From: a virus
Length of the DNA stretch: 46,304 bases
IMG/VR virus record: IMGVR_UViG_3300024520_000123
Location: 1 to 46,304 of that record
Reading direction: 5' to 3' (one strand)
The position numbers were made by a program, and so were the translations under genes. Every line of letters starts with the position of its first letter. Position 1 is the first letter of the stretch. The notes under the pieces are model-generated. The model was not told the origin of the DNA and did no database searches. It was given only the letters and a program-made list of their open reading frames with translations. Shown here piece after piece: positions 37,249 through 46,304 of this stretch.

Positions 37249-38046
37249 ATGGTGTTTCCAGTAACGACTCCCGACTATGGCACGTTTAAATGGTTTCTCA
37301 GTCGTCTTGGTGCCCATATGGGGTGGGGTGCCGACCCGGACGCATGGGGAAGAAGTCTCCAGGTCGAATCAAATTCAATCCTAGAAGCTGCGATCATGAC
37401 GTTCTATTTCCCTCCGCCGATCGACCAGCAGCGTACGTCCCACCGGTGGTCCTTTCTGAATCCAACTGGGACGCTTGACCTCGTGACCGGCCAGCAGGTC
37501 TACCCACTGCCGGACCATTACGACGCCCCGGATGGGGACATGACATATACGAATGACGACGAGTATGACGCGCTGAAGTATACGTCTGTCACTAGAATCG
37601 AGAAGATGACGGCGATGGACGACTCGAATGGTCCGTCGGCCTGGTTTGCCACAAGGCCTTCGACTGTCGATGGTGCATCACAACAAACACAAGAGCTTCT
37701 AGTATACCCAATTCCCAATGGCGAGTACACGCTCAACATGCCGTACACGGTCGTCCCCAAGATGATCGACGAGGATAATCCCTATCCGCTTGGCGGCAGA
37801 GTACATACCGAGACAATCAGGTGTGCGATGCTAGCTGAGGCCGAATTACGTAAGACCGGCAAAGAAGGCGGTATGTTTCGCCAGTATAAGTCCAGGCTTA
37901 TTGCATCGGTTGTTGCCGACCAGAGGCGAGCGCCAGTTCTGCTCGGGTATAACGGGGACGGGTCAATCCAGTCGAAGTGGACACGACCCGGAGAGATCGA
38001 CCGCTACCGAGACCGCCTCAGTAGCGCCGTAACCTACGACGAATAA
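37249..38046 (+). CDS. Neck/tail adaptor-like protein, paralogue 3 of 3
   Basis: 265 residues. It carries FYFPPPIDQQRTSHRWSFLNP, QVYPLPDHYDAP, VYPIPNGEYTLNMPYTVVPKM and YPLGGRVHTETIRCAMLAEAE, matching the other two. Start after TAGGAGGTTAAGT. The C terminus has an additional ~20 residues of polar tail. Confidence 0.72.
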   Translation: MVFPVTTPDYGTFKWFLSRLGAHMGWGADPDAWGRSLQVESNSILEAAIMTFYFPPPIDQQRTSHRWSFLNPTGTLDLVTGQQVYPLPDHYDAPDGDMTYTNDDEYDALKYTSVTRIEKMTAMDDSNGPSAWFATRPSTVDGASQQTQELLVYPIPNGEYTLNMPYTVVPKMIDEDNPYPLGGRVHTETIRCAMLAEAELRKTGKEGGMFRQYKSRLIASVVADQRRAPVLLGYNGDGSIQSKWTRPGEIDRYRDRLSSAVTYDE

Positions 38047-38057
38047 GGAAGGATCCT

Positions 38058-40112
38058 ATGAGCGCAACAGATAAAAAACTTCAAGAAGTTAATTCGGCCG
38101 TAGCGACTACTGTCTATGCAGGAACTGACATCATGTATATCGTGGACTCGTCAGGTGGCACTGATGAGTACATGTCCTTGACGACGCTATTTGGTGCGAT
38201 TGTTACCGCTGTCGTGGTTGGGACCACGAATGGAATCGACTGCGGCGACGGTACCGCTGCAGACCAGGACTTACTTACCGTCCGGAATAACGTTGGTACG
38301 GGAAAAATCTGGTGGGATGATACCTGGGCTGCCGGACCCGCTTCGACTGGCGCTCTCATCTTTTCTAATCTCGAGGGTGGAGTCGTCTTTTCATCTAATG
38401 CCGGCATTAATATCGGTAGCGGATCAACCGGCGACCAGGATCTCATTACAGTTGAAGAGGCAACGGCCGACGCGAATAAGCCGAAATTCTGGTGGGACGA
38501 AAGTGAAACGCAATTTTCTTTCACAGTTGGCGTCATCTTTCAATCGGGCGCTGTAACCATTAAGACAGCAAACGGACTGGACTTCACTCCTTCGAGTGAT
38601 ATTGACACTGACATCCTAACTCTGAATGTCACCGGTACGCCAAAGCTGTGGTGGGATGAAGTATGGGCCGCTGGACCGGCGGCCACTGGCGCTCTTATAC
38701 TAACCGGACTCGAGGGCGGGCTCGTCATCGATAGCGCGAACGGTCTTAATGTTGGTTCCGGCGCTGCAGCAGACCAGGATCTCATTACTGTCGAAGAAGG
38801 AACTGCGGACGCAAATAAGCCTAGGCTTTGGTGGGATGAAAGCGAGAACGCTTTCTCTCTTACGCAGGAATTAAATGTAACGGACCTAAATGGAATTAAG
38901 GTCCCGGTAGGGGCAAATAACGCTTGTTCTCTGCATGTGGAAAACACGGACGCAGGCTACATGCGTCTGTACGACGGCGCTGTGAGTGGAGTTCGCATAA
39001 CAGCAGATTCTGGATCGACAAATTATTTACTACGCCCCTTGGAAGTCGCTAGTGCAAATGGCATAAATATTGGCACCAACGCGGCGGCCGATCAAGATCT
39101 AATCACAGTAGATGAAGGTACCACCGACGCAAATAGGCCTAGGCTTTGGTGGGATGAATCAGCGACTGCGTTTTCCATAACCCTCGGGCTCAACGTTACG
39201 GGGGTTGGAATATTTGGAACAGGAGGTGGTGTTATTATCGAAGCTGGTGGGGCAGCGCAGACAGCTTTAGCCTACGGCAATGGATTACAAATCGGGGATC
39301 CGAACAATACCTCCACTACGGTTATGAGTAATTCCTTAAACATATTTGCCGACGTAGCAGCAAATAAGTCACATATCGCATGTTTTTCGACAGACGCTGC
39401 TGCTACCGGTAAAGGCGCAAGCCTGATATTAGGCGGAGAATCTGGTGAGGCCACCACTCCCTTTAGTTTCGGGACAATCTTAGGTGCAAAAGACGCCGCA
39501 GGAACTTACGGCGGATACATTTCACTATCTACGACAGCAACAGGTAGTGCGTCTACGGAAAGACTTAGGATCAACGCTACTGGCGATGTAATAATTGGAA
39601 CAGCCGGCGTGGGCCCATCCGCTAATAGCGGAAAAGTACTTGCGTTTGAAGACAACACTGCCAATCCAACAATGACTGGATTAAACATATCCGGTATCTA
39701 CGGAAAGGACAACTCAGGCAATGTCGAACTGTGGGGAACAGATGAAGGCGGTACGGCCGGCAAACTTGCGCCACATATGCCGATTGATCAAGCAGAAGCG
39801 GCCGGCATTATAATTGACCCGGACGATCCATTTCCAGAAGTGAGTTACCATGTTCAGCCTTATCTTGGTTACGAAACATGGAAGTATTTTCGAATGGATG
39901 GAACCATTCAAAGAATTACTCGAAAAATTCCACTCGCACATCGCCGAAATTGGAATGACGATCAACAAAAAGTACGAGACCAGAGTATCGCCGAGCGAAA
40001 GAAATGGGAAGAGAACCCAAGAGAAAGAGTTGGTAAGAAACCAAAGCTCTATGAGAAAAAGAAGCATCCACTAATTCGCGGCGGAGGCCTTTTGGAAAGA
40101 GAAAATGCGTGA
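38058..40112 (+). CDS. Repeat-rich fibre-like protein
   Basis: 684 residues. Five diverged modules of about 57 residues lie at about 58, 115, 172, 228 and 334, with the pattern NGINIGxGxxxDQDLITV then WWDES or WWDE; the remaining N- and C-terminal parts are Gly/Thr-rich beta. The C-terminal 80 residues are basic and helical (TIQRITRKIPLAHRRNWNDD). Beta-helix or beta-hairpin repeats of this kind occur in phage tail fibres and head fibres. Start after GGAAGGATCCT. Confidence 0.75.
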   Translation: MSATDKKLQEVNSAVATTVYAGTDIMYIVDSSGGTDEYMSLTTLFGAIVTAVVVGTTNGIDCGDGTAADQDLLTVRNNVGTGKIWWDDTWAAGPASTGALIFSNLEGGVVFSSNAGINIGSGSTGDQDLITVEEATADANKPKFWWDESETQFSFTVGVIFQSGAVTIKTANGLDFTPSSDIDTDILTLNVTGTPKLWWDEVWAAGPAATGALILTGLEGGLVIDSANGLNVGSGAAADQDLITVEEGTADANKPRLWWDESENAFSLTQELNVTDLNGIKVPVGANNACSLHVENTDAGYMRLYDGAVSGVRITADSGSTNYLLRPLEVASANGINIGTNAAADQDLITVDEGTTDANRPRLWWDESATAFSITLGLNVTGVGIFGTGGGVIIEAGGAAQTALAYGNGLQIGDPNNTSTTVMSNSLNIFADVAANKSHIACFSTDAAATGKGASLILGGESGEATTPFSFGTILGAKDAAGTYGGYISLSTTATGSASTERLRINATGDVIIGTAGVGPSANSGKVLAFEDNTANPTMTGLNISGIYGKDNSGNVELWGTDEGGTAGKLAPHMPIDQAEAAGIIIDPDDPFPEVSYHVQPYLGYETWKYFRMDGTIQRITRKIPLAHRRNWNDDQQKVRDQSIAERKKWEENPRERVGKKPKLYEKKKHPLIRGGGLLERENA

Positions 40113-42069
40113 GCCAAAACACCTTTCACTCAAGTTCCCGATCCTTGGCCTGAACAGGAACTGGGCGAAGAGGGAGCAACCCGAAAACACGACAATCGAC
40201 TGTGAGAATGTTCGCGGTTACGATTACGATGATCGTTCGCGAGGCGGGCAGCGACCGGGAATGTCGGCGTACTCCTCGGCCTTGGCCGCGAGTACCAAGA
40301 TCCAGGTACTTGGCTCGCTCGTTACCGTGCCGATCAACGCCGCGTCTTCGACGAACTTAGGCGTTCGCTCTCTCAATATCTACGGCGTGTGCGGCGGAAA
40401 GCTCTATGCGATTCCCGAACGCGGGGCAGGCGGGGCCGCTTCCACGCCGACGTCACCGACTCGCAACGGAGACTACCTCTTCTCGCCGAACTCTCCGTAT
40501 ATCGGCAGGGCTAACAATCTAGGCTTTGCCTACTTATGTGATGGTCGAGCGGCGATCAAGTACGACCCGGATAGTAGCGTCATCCGTAATTGGGTGAATG
40601 ATACGGTCGACAATGGGTCTGGCACGTTCCCACAAGCGAACGACTCTGGGCATACGGCAGTCTCCACAACGCGGCGAGAAAGGACGTCTGGAGTCGCCAC
40701 GTTCACAACTGCGACACATAGCCTTGCGGTCGGAGACACGGTAACTGTAACCGCCATGACTGATGCCACATTTAACGGAACCTGGATAGTGACGACTGTA
40801 CCGAGTACCACGACCTTCACCTGCTACCAAGAGGACTCATCCTACGCGGCTGAAGGAGACGTGGGTGATGGCGCGGATGTCGGCGGAAGCGTCCAGAGGA
40901 TTCGTCTCCCGCGACTGTGCGTCAACTGGCGAGGGCGAATCGTATGCGCCGGCCTGCCAGGCGCTGACGCCCACAATTGGTTCATGAGCGCGACAGGCGA
41001 CCCGACAGACTGGGATTACTCACCCGCCACGATCCTCGAAACCCAGGCGGTCGCCGGCAATTCATCCAACGCGGGGAAGATCGGTGAAGTAGTTCAAACA
41101 CTCATTCCATTCAACGACGACATTATGCTCTTTGGAAGTGAGTCATCGATTTGGCAACTAACAGGTGATCCAATGGTAGGTGGTCGATTCGATCTCATTA
41201 CTGATGTAACCGGGATGACATTCGGAACTCCGTGGTGTAAAGATGACAATGGTGCAGTCTATTTCTTCGGATCTAGGGGGCACGTATATCGTGTTTCAAC
41301 TAGCAATTCTGGAGGGCAAATTGATAACTTAACAGCCTCTCGCATGCCTTCTGAGTTTGAGAATATCAACCTCGACACATTTCGAGTCGAGTTAGTATGG
41401 AACGACGACGCGCAGGGCGTTCACGTGATTATAATCCCGCTTTCAGGTACTGCCGACAACGTCAGCTACTTCTACTCCGCGAGGCTTGACGCCTGGTTCA
41501 AGGATAAGTTTGGCCAAACCAGAAGCCCGACATGCACACACACGATTGATGGCGATGCCCCTGATGATAGGTACGGTCTACTCGGCCAGGAAGACGGGAT
41601 TATTCGCTACTTCAATGAGGACTCAAAGAGTGATAACGGAGTTGCCATAAGCAGTTACGTGTATCTCGGGCCGTTCCGCGTCGAGGAAGGTCAAGTCCCG
41701 TTCCTACTCTCCGAGCTTCAGGCTACCCTTGCTAAAGATTCCGATGACGTTAGCTTCCGAGTTTATATTGGCAATAGTTGTGAAGACGCGTCAAATATTA
41801 GTGGCTCCCTTATCCTCCAAACTTTTGGTCGAATCAAACTTCAGAGCGGCGGCTTCCTTGCATTGCAGGGGAGCACGAGCGAGTCCCATACCGACATTTT
41901 TTCCGGCGACTTCTCCGCTACCAGGAGCATAGTTCACTACCCGCGTAAGCGTGGGTACGCGGCTTACGTCAAGTTATTCAACAATAATGATGCCGAGTCG
42001 TGGTCAATAGAGACCCTTCGCGCGAAGCTTCTTGTAATCTTAACGTCCTTGCGGAGGCAGAGAACATGA
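40105..42069 (+). CDS. Tail tubular-B-like protein
   Basis: 654 residues. The N-terminal region (HLSLKFPILGLNRNWAKREQ, NVRGYDYDDRSRGGQRPGMS) and the long beta-rich body with WIVTTVPSTTTFTCYQED, VQTLIPFNDDIMLFGSESS and QDDGIIRYFNED-like segments suggest the large beta-propeller tail protein of podovirus-like phages. An Ig-like insertion sits near 195-250. It overlaps the fibre-like gene by eight bases. Function inferred from position and length. Confidence 0.7.
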   Translation: MREPKHLSLKFPILGLNRNWAKREQPENTTIDCENVRGYDYDDRSRGGQRPGMSAYSSALAASTKIQVLGSLVTVPINAASSTNLGVRSLNIYGVCGGKLYAIPERGAGGAASTPTSPTRNGDYLFSPNSPYIGRANNLGFAYLCDGRAAIKYDPDSSVIRNWVNDTVDNGSGTFPQANDSGHTAVSTTRRERTSGVATFTTATHSLAVGDTVTVTAMTDATFNGTWIVTTVPSTTTFTCYQEDSSYAAEGDVGDGADVGGSVQRIRLPRLCVNWRGRIVCAGLPGADAHNWFMSATGDPTDWDYSPATILETQAVAGNSSNAGKIGEVVQTLIPFNDDIMLFGSESSIWQLTGDPMVGGRFDLITDVTGMTFGTPWCKDDNGAVYFFGSRGHVYRVSTSNSGGQIDNLTASRMPSEFENINLDTFRVELVWNDDAQGVHVIIIPLSGTADNVSYFYSARLDAWFKDKFGQTRSPTCTHTIDGDAPDDRYGLLGQEDGIIRYFNEDSKSDNGVAISSYVYLGPFRVEEGQVPFLLSELQATLAKDSDDVSFRVYIGNSCEDASNISGSLILQTFGRIKLQSGGFLALQGSTSESHTDIFSGDFSATRSIVHYPRKRGYAAYVKLFNNNDAESWSIETLRAKLLVILTSLRRQRT

Positions 42070-44411
42070 CCTCACCAGGTGCATCAAGGACATTTTCATT
42101 TGGGTCTCCAGTTAGATTACCTGGTAGTACTCAAAATGCCAGGGATAGAAGGTTTGCCAATTCCTTATTACAAGGCGCAACCGATCAGCCTCTTCGTGCA
42201 ATTGTCACGGAAAATGCAGGAGTTGAAATTGTAGCAGGCAGTGACAGTACGGTATTCTCGATGTTCACTGGCCTTCAGACCGATGACACAACAAAGCTCT
42301 GGGACTTTGTGGCTTCGGCCGGCGGTACAAGCGGTGCAGTGTTTCATGTTTACGACGGCAGCGAAAGAGATATGCTTATTGTCAACAATATTGGAGCACG
42401 TTTTATTAGGTATGGCTTAACTGGGGTAGCAGATAGTGCACTTGATGAAAAGTCAGAAGGGGTTGATTACCATATAGATACTAGTGGTGGAGCAGTATCA
42501 TTGAGTCTTGATGCAGCGGATTTCAATGACACGCCGCTCCCTGGAGCAACAATCAGGATTTTCATTCAGACCGGTGGTAATACAATAACAATCACACCAA
42601 CTACATATACGATCAACGGCAGTTCCTCCGCGTATGTTATTAGGGATACATACCATGGTGTCGAGCTTTCATTTGATGGTACTAGTGATTGGTATGCGTA
42701 CCCACTTTCGACCACAGTGGGAGACATTTCTCTGCTAGATGACACGTCTATTTATTTTGGGGATGACGACGACGCGAACATACAGTGGACAACTACAGGT
42801 ACCCACCGCCTACTGGTAACATCCGCCACAACAGACTTCTCTGGGACAGTTGAAGTTCAGGGTTTAACATCGCTTACTGGTGGAGCATTCACGCCCGATG
42901 ATGTTACCGTTGCGTTTGGTAACACGTCAGCTTCTCCAGATACAACGTTTCAGTGGACGACAACTGGAACTGATAGATTCCTGATTACATCTTCCGGCCA
43001 GGTAGACATAGTGTCTGAAGATTTCTGGCTTATTAGCAGTGACACAAATCAGTGGTGGTGGTTTGATAGCTCTGCTGGAAATGTCCTTGTGTCGTCAGGT
43101 CGTGGTGGGAGCCAGAGCGGTGGTATACTTACGCTGAATAATAACATGACTGAAAGCATTATCTCCGGAAGGGAATTAGGACAGATCTACTTTACTGGAG
43201 ATGACCCAGTACAGGGAAGTATCGGGTTCCGTTTCAAGGTAGAAGCGACTGGCGCCTGGTCGACCGATAATTTCCCCACCATGCTAACGGCTTGGACGGG
43301 GCAGACAGGATCTGGCCAAGGCCTTCAAATTATGCAGATGGATGAAAACGGAATTCATATCGGCAGCAAACCCTTGAACCTTACACCGACAAGTGAGACA
43401 GTAAGTGCTGTAGGTGGAATTACACCAGCAAGCAGTGTCATGAGCATTACCGGAGACGGTGGTGCTATAGACATTACCGCTAACCCGCAGATCGCGGCGG
43501 GGACGGCTGATGGGCAACTCCTTATACTTCGCGGGACTAGTGATTCTAACACTGTACAGATCGACAACGAAAACGGAGTGCATGTACACGGCCGCGCTAT
43601 TTTGCGTGATCACGATCAGTTAACGTTGATGTATCACAGTGGAGACAGCGCTTGGGAAGAAGTGTCTCGCAACTTTACATCCAGTGAAAAGGCCTGGTCC
43701 TTCATTAGTCCTTCTGGCTCATCCGGAACATTTTACGTTGGCGGGTTCTACATCTGGGCGGCTGCTGTTTCGACATTCGGTGGCGGTCAGACTCTGGGTA
43801 CCGCGAACAGTTCCTATGCTGCCCACGTTGTTGTCATTTCAAGCGGCGGTCCAGGAGACGGCGATGTCACCGTGACAGTTTCTGGAACGTCGATTGATGA
43901 CGAAGGCAATCGTGACGCCACGCCGGACACGGAAGTTCTTACCATAGCAAGCGCGGAAGCTAGTGGGACGTTTCACGAGACGTCCAAGAAGTGGATCGGA
44001 CAAGTCACGCTAACGGCAGGTGGCGCCGGTACTCCCGTAAACTGTGATTATGGTTTTGCGAAATACTGGGATAACGCCAATCAAGACTTCATCGTCGAGG
44101 GATTTGAAATGACTGGTCGTGCCGGAGCAAATGACGCGAACCCAAATATTGAACTTCTACACCATAAAAACACAGGCTGGACCTATGCGGCTGGCGGAAC
44201 ACCGACGACACCGACATCGCTTGCCGACATGAACGTGGACCACAACACGGAAATACAGTTTGTAAATGGCGACTATTTCGCATATAAGCGCGTGGACCTT
44301 TTGACAAAGGTAACAGGCAGCGGCTCAGAGGGGACGATTGTCCGCATAACCACGGCGGCGAATAAGGCTGTCGAACAAGGCAATATTATTCTGCGCATTA
44401 GAACTGCTTAA
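42066..44411 (+). CDS. Fibre-like protein
   Basis: 781 residues from ATG 42066 (GCGGAGGCAGAGAAC), four bases inside the previous stop. Thr/Ser/Gly-rich beta chain. It carries a DTSIYFGDDDDANIQWTTTG / DVTVAFGNTSASPDTTFQWT pattern related to the 33342 and 38058 repeats. The C-terminal 200 residues contain Ig-like strands. It probably forms part of the tail or head fibres. The longer frame upstream (42000) lies inside the previous gene and is not used. Confidence 0.7.
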   Translation: MTSPGASRTFSFGSPVRLPGSTQNARDRRFANSLLQGATDQPLRAIVTENAGVEIVAGSDSTVFSMFTGLQTDDTTKLWDFVASAGGTSGAVFHVYDGSERDMLIVNNIGARFIRYGLTGVADSALDEKSEGVDYHIDTSGGAVSLSLDAADFNDTPLPGATIRIFIQTGGNTITITPTTYTINGSSSAYVIRDTYHGVELSFDGTSDWYAYPLSTTVGDISLLDDTSIYFGDDDDANIQWTTTGTHRLLVTSATTDFSGTVEVQGLTSLTGGAFTPDDVTVAFGNTSASPDTTFQWTTTGTDRFLITSSGQVDIVSEDFWLISSDTNQWWWFDSSAGNVLVSSGRGGSQSGGILTLNNNMTESIISGRELGQIYFTGDDPVQGSIGFRFKVEATGAWSTDNFPTMLTAWTGQTGSGQGLQIMQMDENGIHIGSKPLNLTPTSETVSAVGGITPASSVMSITGDGGAIDITANPQIAAGTADGQLLILRGTSDSNTVQIDNENGVHVHGRAILRDHDQLTLMYHSGDSAWEEVSRNFTSSEKAWSFISPSGSSGTFYVGGFYIWAAAVSTFGGGQTLGTANSSYAAHVVVISSGGPGDGDVTVTVSGTSIDDEGNRDATPDTEVLTIASAEASGTFHETSKKWIGQVTLTAGGAGTPVNCDYGFAKYWDNANQDFIVEGFEMTGRAGANDANPNIELLHHKNTGWTYAAGGTPTTPTSLADMNVDHNTEIQFVNGDYFAYKRVDLLTKVTGSGSEGTIVRITTAANKAVEQGNIILRIRTA

Positions 44412-44421
44412 GGAGGAAGAA

Positions 44422-46304
44422 ATGGCTTCACTGCAACAACAGGCACTTAAGATCGCCGGTGATTTAAGCCGTGAGACTGATCCCGCGAAGAGAGATGCGC
44501 TTGCAAGCGATTTCTATAAGCTCACCGGGAAGATGCCGAATAACTATACGCCCAGGCAACCGTCATCGCAGCAAAAGATCCCGACACCTGCCGAGATTAA
44601 GAAGGTTGCGAAGACCGATCCCGCTAAAGCTGCGGAGTTGACGCAGTTGCATAATGTCGCAACCGCTCCTTCTGGATCGACTGTCGATGACAGCCTGATT
44701 AACCCAATGAACCAACTGTCGCAAAACACTCGTGTCAATGCTGGCCTACCTGGTAGCCAGTACGATGCCGACACTCAGGCAGAGATGGACCGCATGGTCG
44801 CTCGTGGGGACTCTCCCATGCTGATTAATCAGTTCGTTTCAGGGAGGCATGCCAGTAATCCAGCGAACGCAGCTACTCTCGGTTCGGCCGGCGAGGGAAT
44901 TCAGTACAACCAGGGGATGTCGCCCGAGATCGCCGCCGAAGTTGCGAGGGTGGCTGAGGCCGTGCCCTCAAGGCAAGTTGACTCACGAGGGCTTACTATT
45001 GCTCCATTAGTGGGAGGACAGGAGGCCACCCTGGAGAGAGGTCTTACGATAACACCAGAAGAACAAGCTGCAATAGAATCCGGCATGTCGTACCAGGACT
45101 ATCAGAGCCTCCAGGACGCTGCCGTTGGCGGAGGCGTCATCAACCGCCCACTGGACGGGACGGGCCAGCAGCAGTACGCTGGGGGTCTCTACAGCGACCT
45201 GACTGCCTCGGACGATAGTCCGACCGACTTGTCGATCAACTACCTGTACGAGGAAGACGAGCCAGAAGGCGACCCCAAGTCTTATGCGGCAGGCGGTGGC
45301 GCGTTAACGCTCCTCGATCCAGATAATGCATTCTGGCAAGCTGTGCGCGATGCTGGTTTAGTTAAAGGCGGAACACTGAATACTACTCCGTCAGCTTTGA
45401 GGCGGACTGGTCAAGAAGTTCCTGAAAACATGTTGGCACTGGAACGAGAGAGTCATTACACGAATTCAAAAATATTGTTCGGAATCGCAAACGGAGAAAT
45501 TGATGCGCCAGCGGATTTGAAACAATTTGCTTCAGGCTTAGATTGGACGCATGGACAAGACTTGTCAGCGATTAAAATACCGGCGGACAAAGTAGAATCG
45601 TGGAAGGAAGCGCTGCAGGTTGCACAAACTGCTAACCCCTTATCCAGGGACGATAGAGTAGGTTGGAAAGTTCCTGTTAGTGATTTTTCACCAAATCCTA
45701 ATGCTTTCACCCCAAATACACCAACATACGGTGATGGGACTGGTACAGGAGACACGGCATCTCAAACTACAGAGACGGTCACCCAACGAAATGACCGAGA
45801 GCGACAAGAAGCGATTGCTTCAAGATCTGGCGAAGAAAATGCTGACAATGCCGCCAAATTTAGAGGGGAAGATACATACGGCGGTACCGACAATACGATA
45901 ACCTTCCAGCAAACAGGCTGGAAGGTCACAGCGAATGCTGACGGAACGTACGACGTATTCAACCCGACTCGACTCGCTGCCGGCTTAGACGACGGCTGGA
46001 TGCGAAATGTTGACGCGGAAGTTGCAAATTCGCAAATACCAAACGACGCCACACTGCCTACGTACACGGCGCCTGTGGGTCAGGATACTGACACTGATAC
46101 CGACACCGACACTGATACCGACACCGACATCGATTGGGCTGCTCGCCGGCAACAGTTGCGCGACATGGGATTTCGCATGACTGATACTTTGACTTGGCAA
46201 GATTCCAGCGGAAAAGACGTCAATGTTGAATGGTCCAATGGACAGCCAACCTTCACAAACCAAGACGGTTCGACGTGGGTGGACCCCGGCCCTGGTGACA
46301 CCGA
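44422..46304 (+). CDS. Large virion-like protein, 3' end outside window
   Basis: Open from ATG 44422 (GAGGAAGAA precedes) to the window edge, at least 627 residues. The N-terminal 40 residues are helical (ALKIAGDLSRETDPAKRDALA), then low-complexity Pro/Ser/Gln and long Gly/Ala/Ser stretches. Near residue 556 a run of alternating Asp and Thr comes from an 18-base repeat. The downstream part carries DMGFRMTDTLTWQDSSG and similar strands. Position after the fibre-like gene suggests an internal or tail protein. No family recognised. Confidence 0.7.
   Translation, partial: MASLQQQALKIAGDLSRETDPAKRDALASDFYKLTGKMPNNYTPRQPSSQQKIPTPAEIKKVAKTDPAKAAELTQLHNVATAPSGSTVDDSLINPMNQLSQNTRVNAGLPGSQYDADTQAEMDRMVARGDSPMLINQFVSGRHASNPANAATLGSAGEGIQYNQGMSPEIAAEVARVAEAVPSRQVDSRGLTIAPLVGGQEATLERGLTITPEEQAAIESGMSYQDYQSLQDAAVGGGVINRPLDGTGQQQYAGGLYSDLTASDDSPTDLSINYLYEEDEPEGDPKSYAAGGGALTLLDPDNAFWQAVRDAGLVKGGTLNTTPSALRRTGQEVPENMLALERESHYTNSKILFGIANGEIDAPADLKQFASGLDWTHGQDLSAIKIPADKVESWKEALQVAQTANPLSRDDRVGWKVPVSDFSPNPNAFTPNTPTYGDGTGTGDTASQTTETVTQRNDRERQEAIASRSGEENADNAAKFRGEDTYGGTDNTITFQQTGWKVTANADGTYDVFNPTRLAAGLDDGWMRNVDAEVANSQIPNDATLPTYTAPVGQDTDTDTDTDTDTDTDIDWAARRQQLRDMGFRMTDTLTWQDSSGKDVNVEWSNGQPTFTNQDGSTWVDPGPGDT
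46090..46125 (+). repeat. 18-base tandem repeat GACACTGATACCGACACC x2
   Basis: Two perfect copies (46090-46107 and 46108-46125) inside the 44422 gene, with related six-base units at both ends. They encode alternating Asp-Thr, a calcium-binding-like or flexible linker composition. Confidence 0.95.

Noticed and set aside
42000-42065. Upstream start of the 42066 gene
   Set aside because: It lies within the previous gene; ATG 42066 has a ribosome-binding site and the usual ATGA overlap.

Overview
The window is part of the genome of an uncultured tailed double-stranded DNA phage. A portal, a large terminase with ATPase and nuclease motifs, a scaffold-like protein, a major capsid protein, decoration-like proteins, neck/tail-tube-like proteins and fibre-like proteins lie in one block. 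No tape measure or sheath gene is visible, which fits a podovirus-like particle, although the window ends before the tail region does. There is no host gene, integrase or repressor that I can recognise, so host and lifestyle cannot be told. Genes are closely packed, many share ATGA junctions, and many of the small ones are unknown.

Layout. (1) 1-4351, plus strand: the 3' part of a DUF3987-type replication ATPase, coiled-coil proteins with a duplicated leader, an HNH endonuclease, a 400-base AT-rich gap and a sulfotransferase-like protein. (2) 4352-4753: a convergent junction with hairpins and a duplicated 48-base segment that re-creates the end of the preceding gene as a 28-residue ORF. (3) 4754-11228, minus strand: about 18 small accessory genes, including DUF932 and a Cys-rich phage family. 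Several start sites here carry a repeated leader (consensus CCTCTCACATTGGAG on the minus strand), five of them preceded by a hairpin with compensatory base changes. (4) 11229-11925: a 700-base gap holding a stack of four inverted repeats, the probable control region of block 3. (5) 11926-19630, minus strand: a second small-gene operon with two HAD phosphatases, a nucleoside deoxyribosyltransferase-like protein, a secreted trypsin-like protease, a secreted protein with a poly-Gly tail, tiny membrane proteins and a tRNA-like gene with an odd anticodon arm. (6) 19749-46304, plus strand: an SPFH protein, a metallophosphoesterase, a second secreted protein, a MazZ/DUF5664-type dATP/dGTP diphosphohydrolase and a PD-(D/E)XK-like nuclease. 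The virion module follows: portal, TerL, scaffold, capsid, decoration proteins, three tandem adaptor-like paralogues, fibre-like proteins and a virion-like protein cut by the window edge.

How it may work together. The two leftward blocks look like early or middle accessory genes acting on nucleotide pools and the host. The rightward block is the late structural operon, and real or probable terminators after the leader genes, the capsid gene and the decoration genes would grade expression. Two RNA features stand out: the dispersed covarying hairpin/start-leader module of the leftward operon, and a 166-base run of six hairpins directly after the capsid terminator whose last hairpin covers the ribosome-binding site of the next gene. 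No lysis gene could be recognised.
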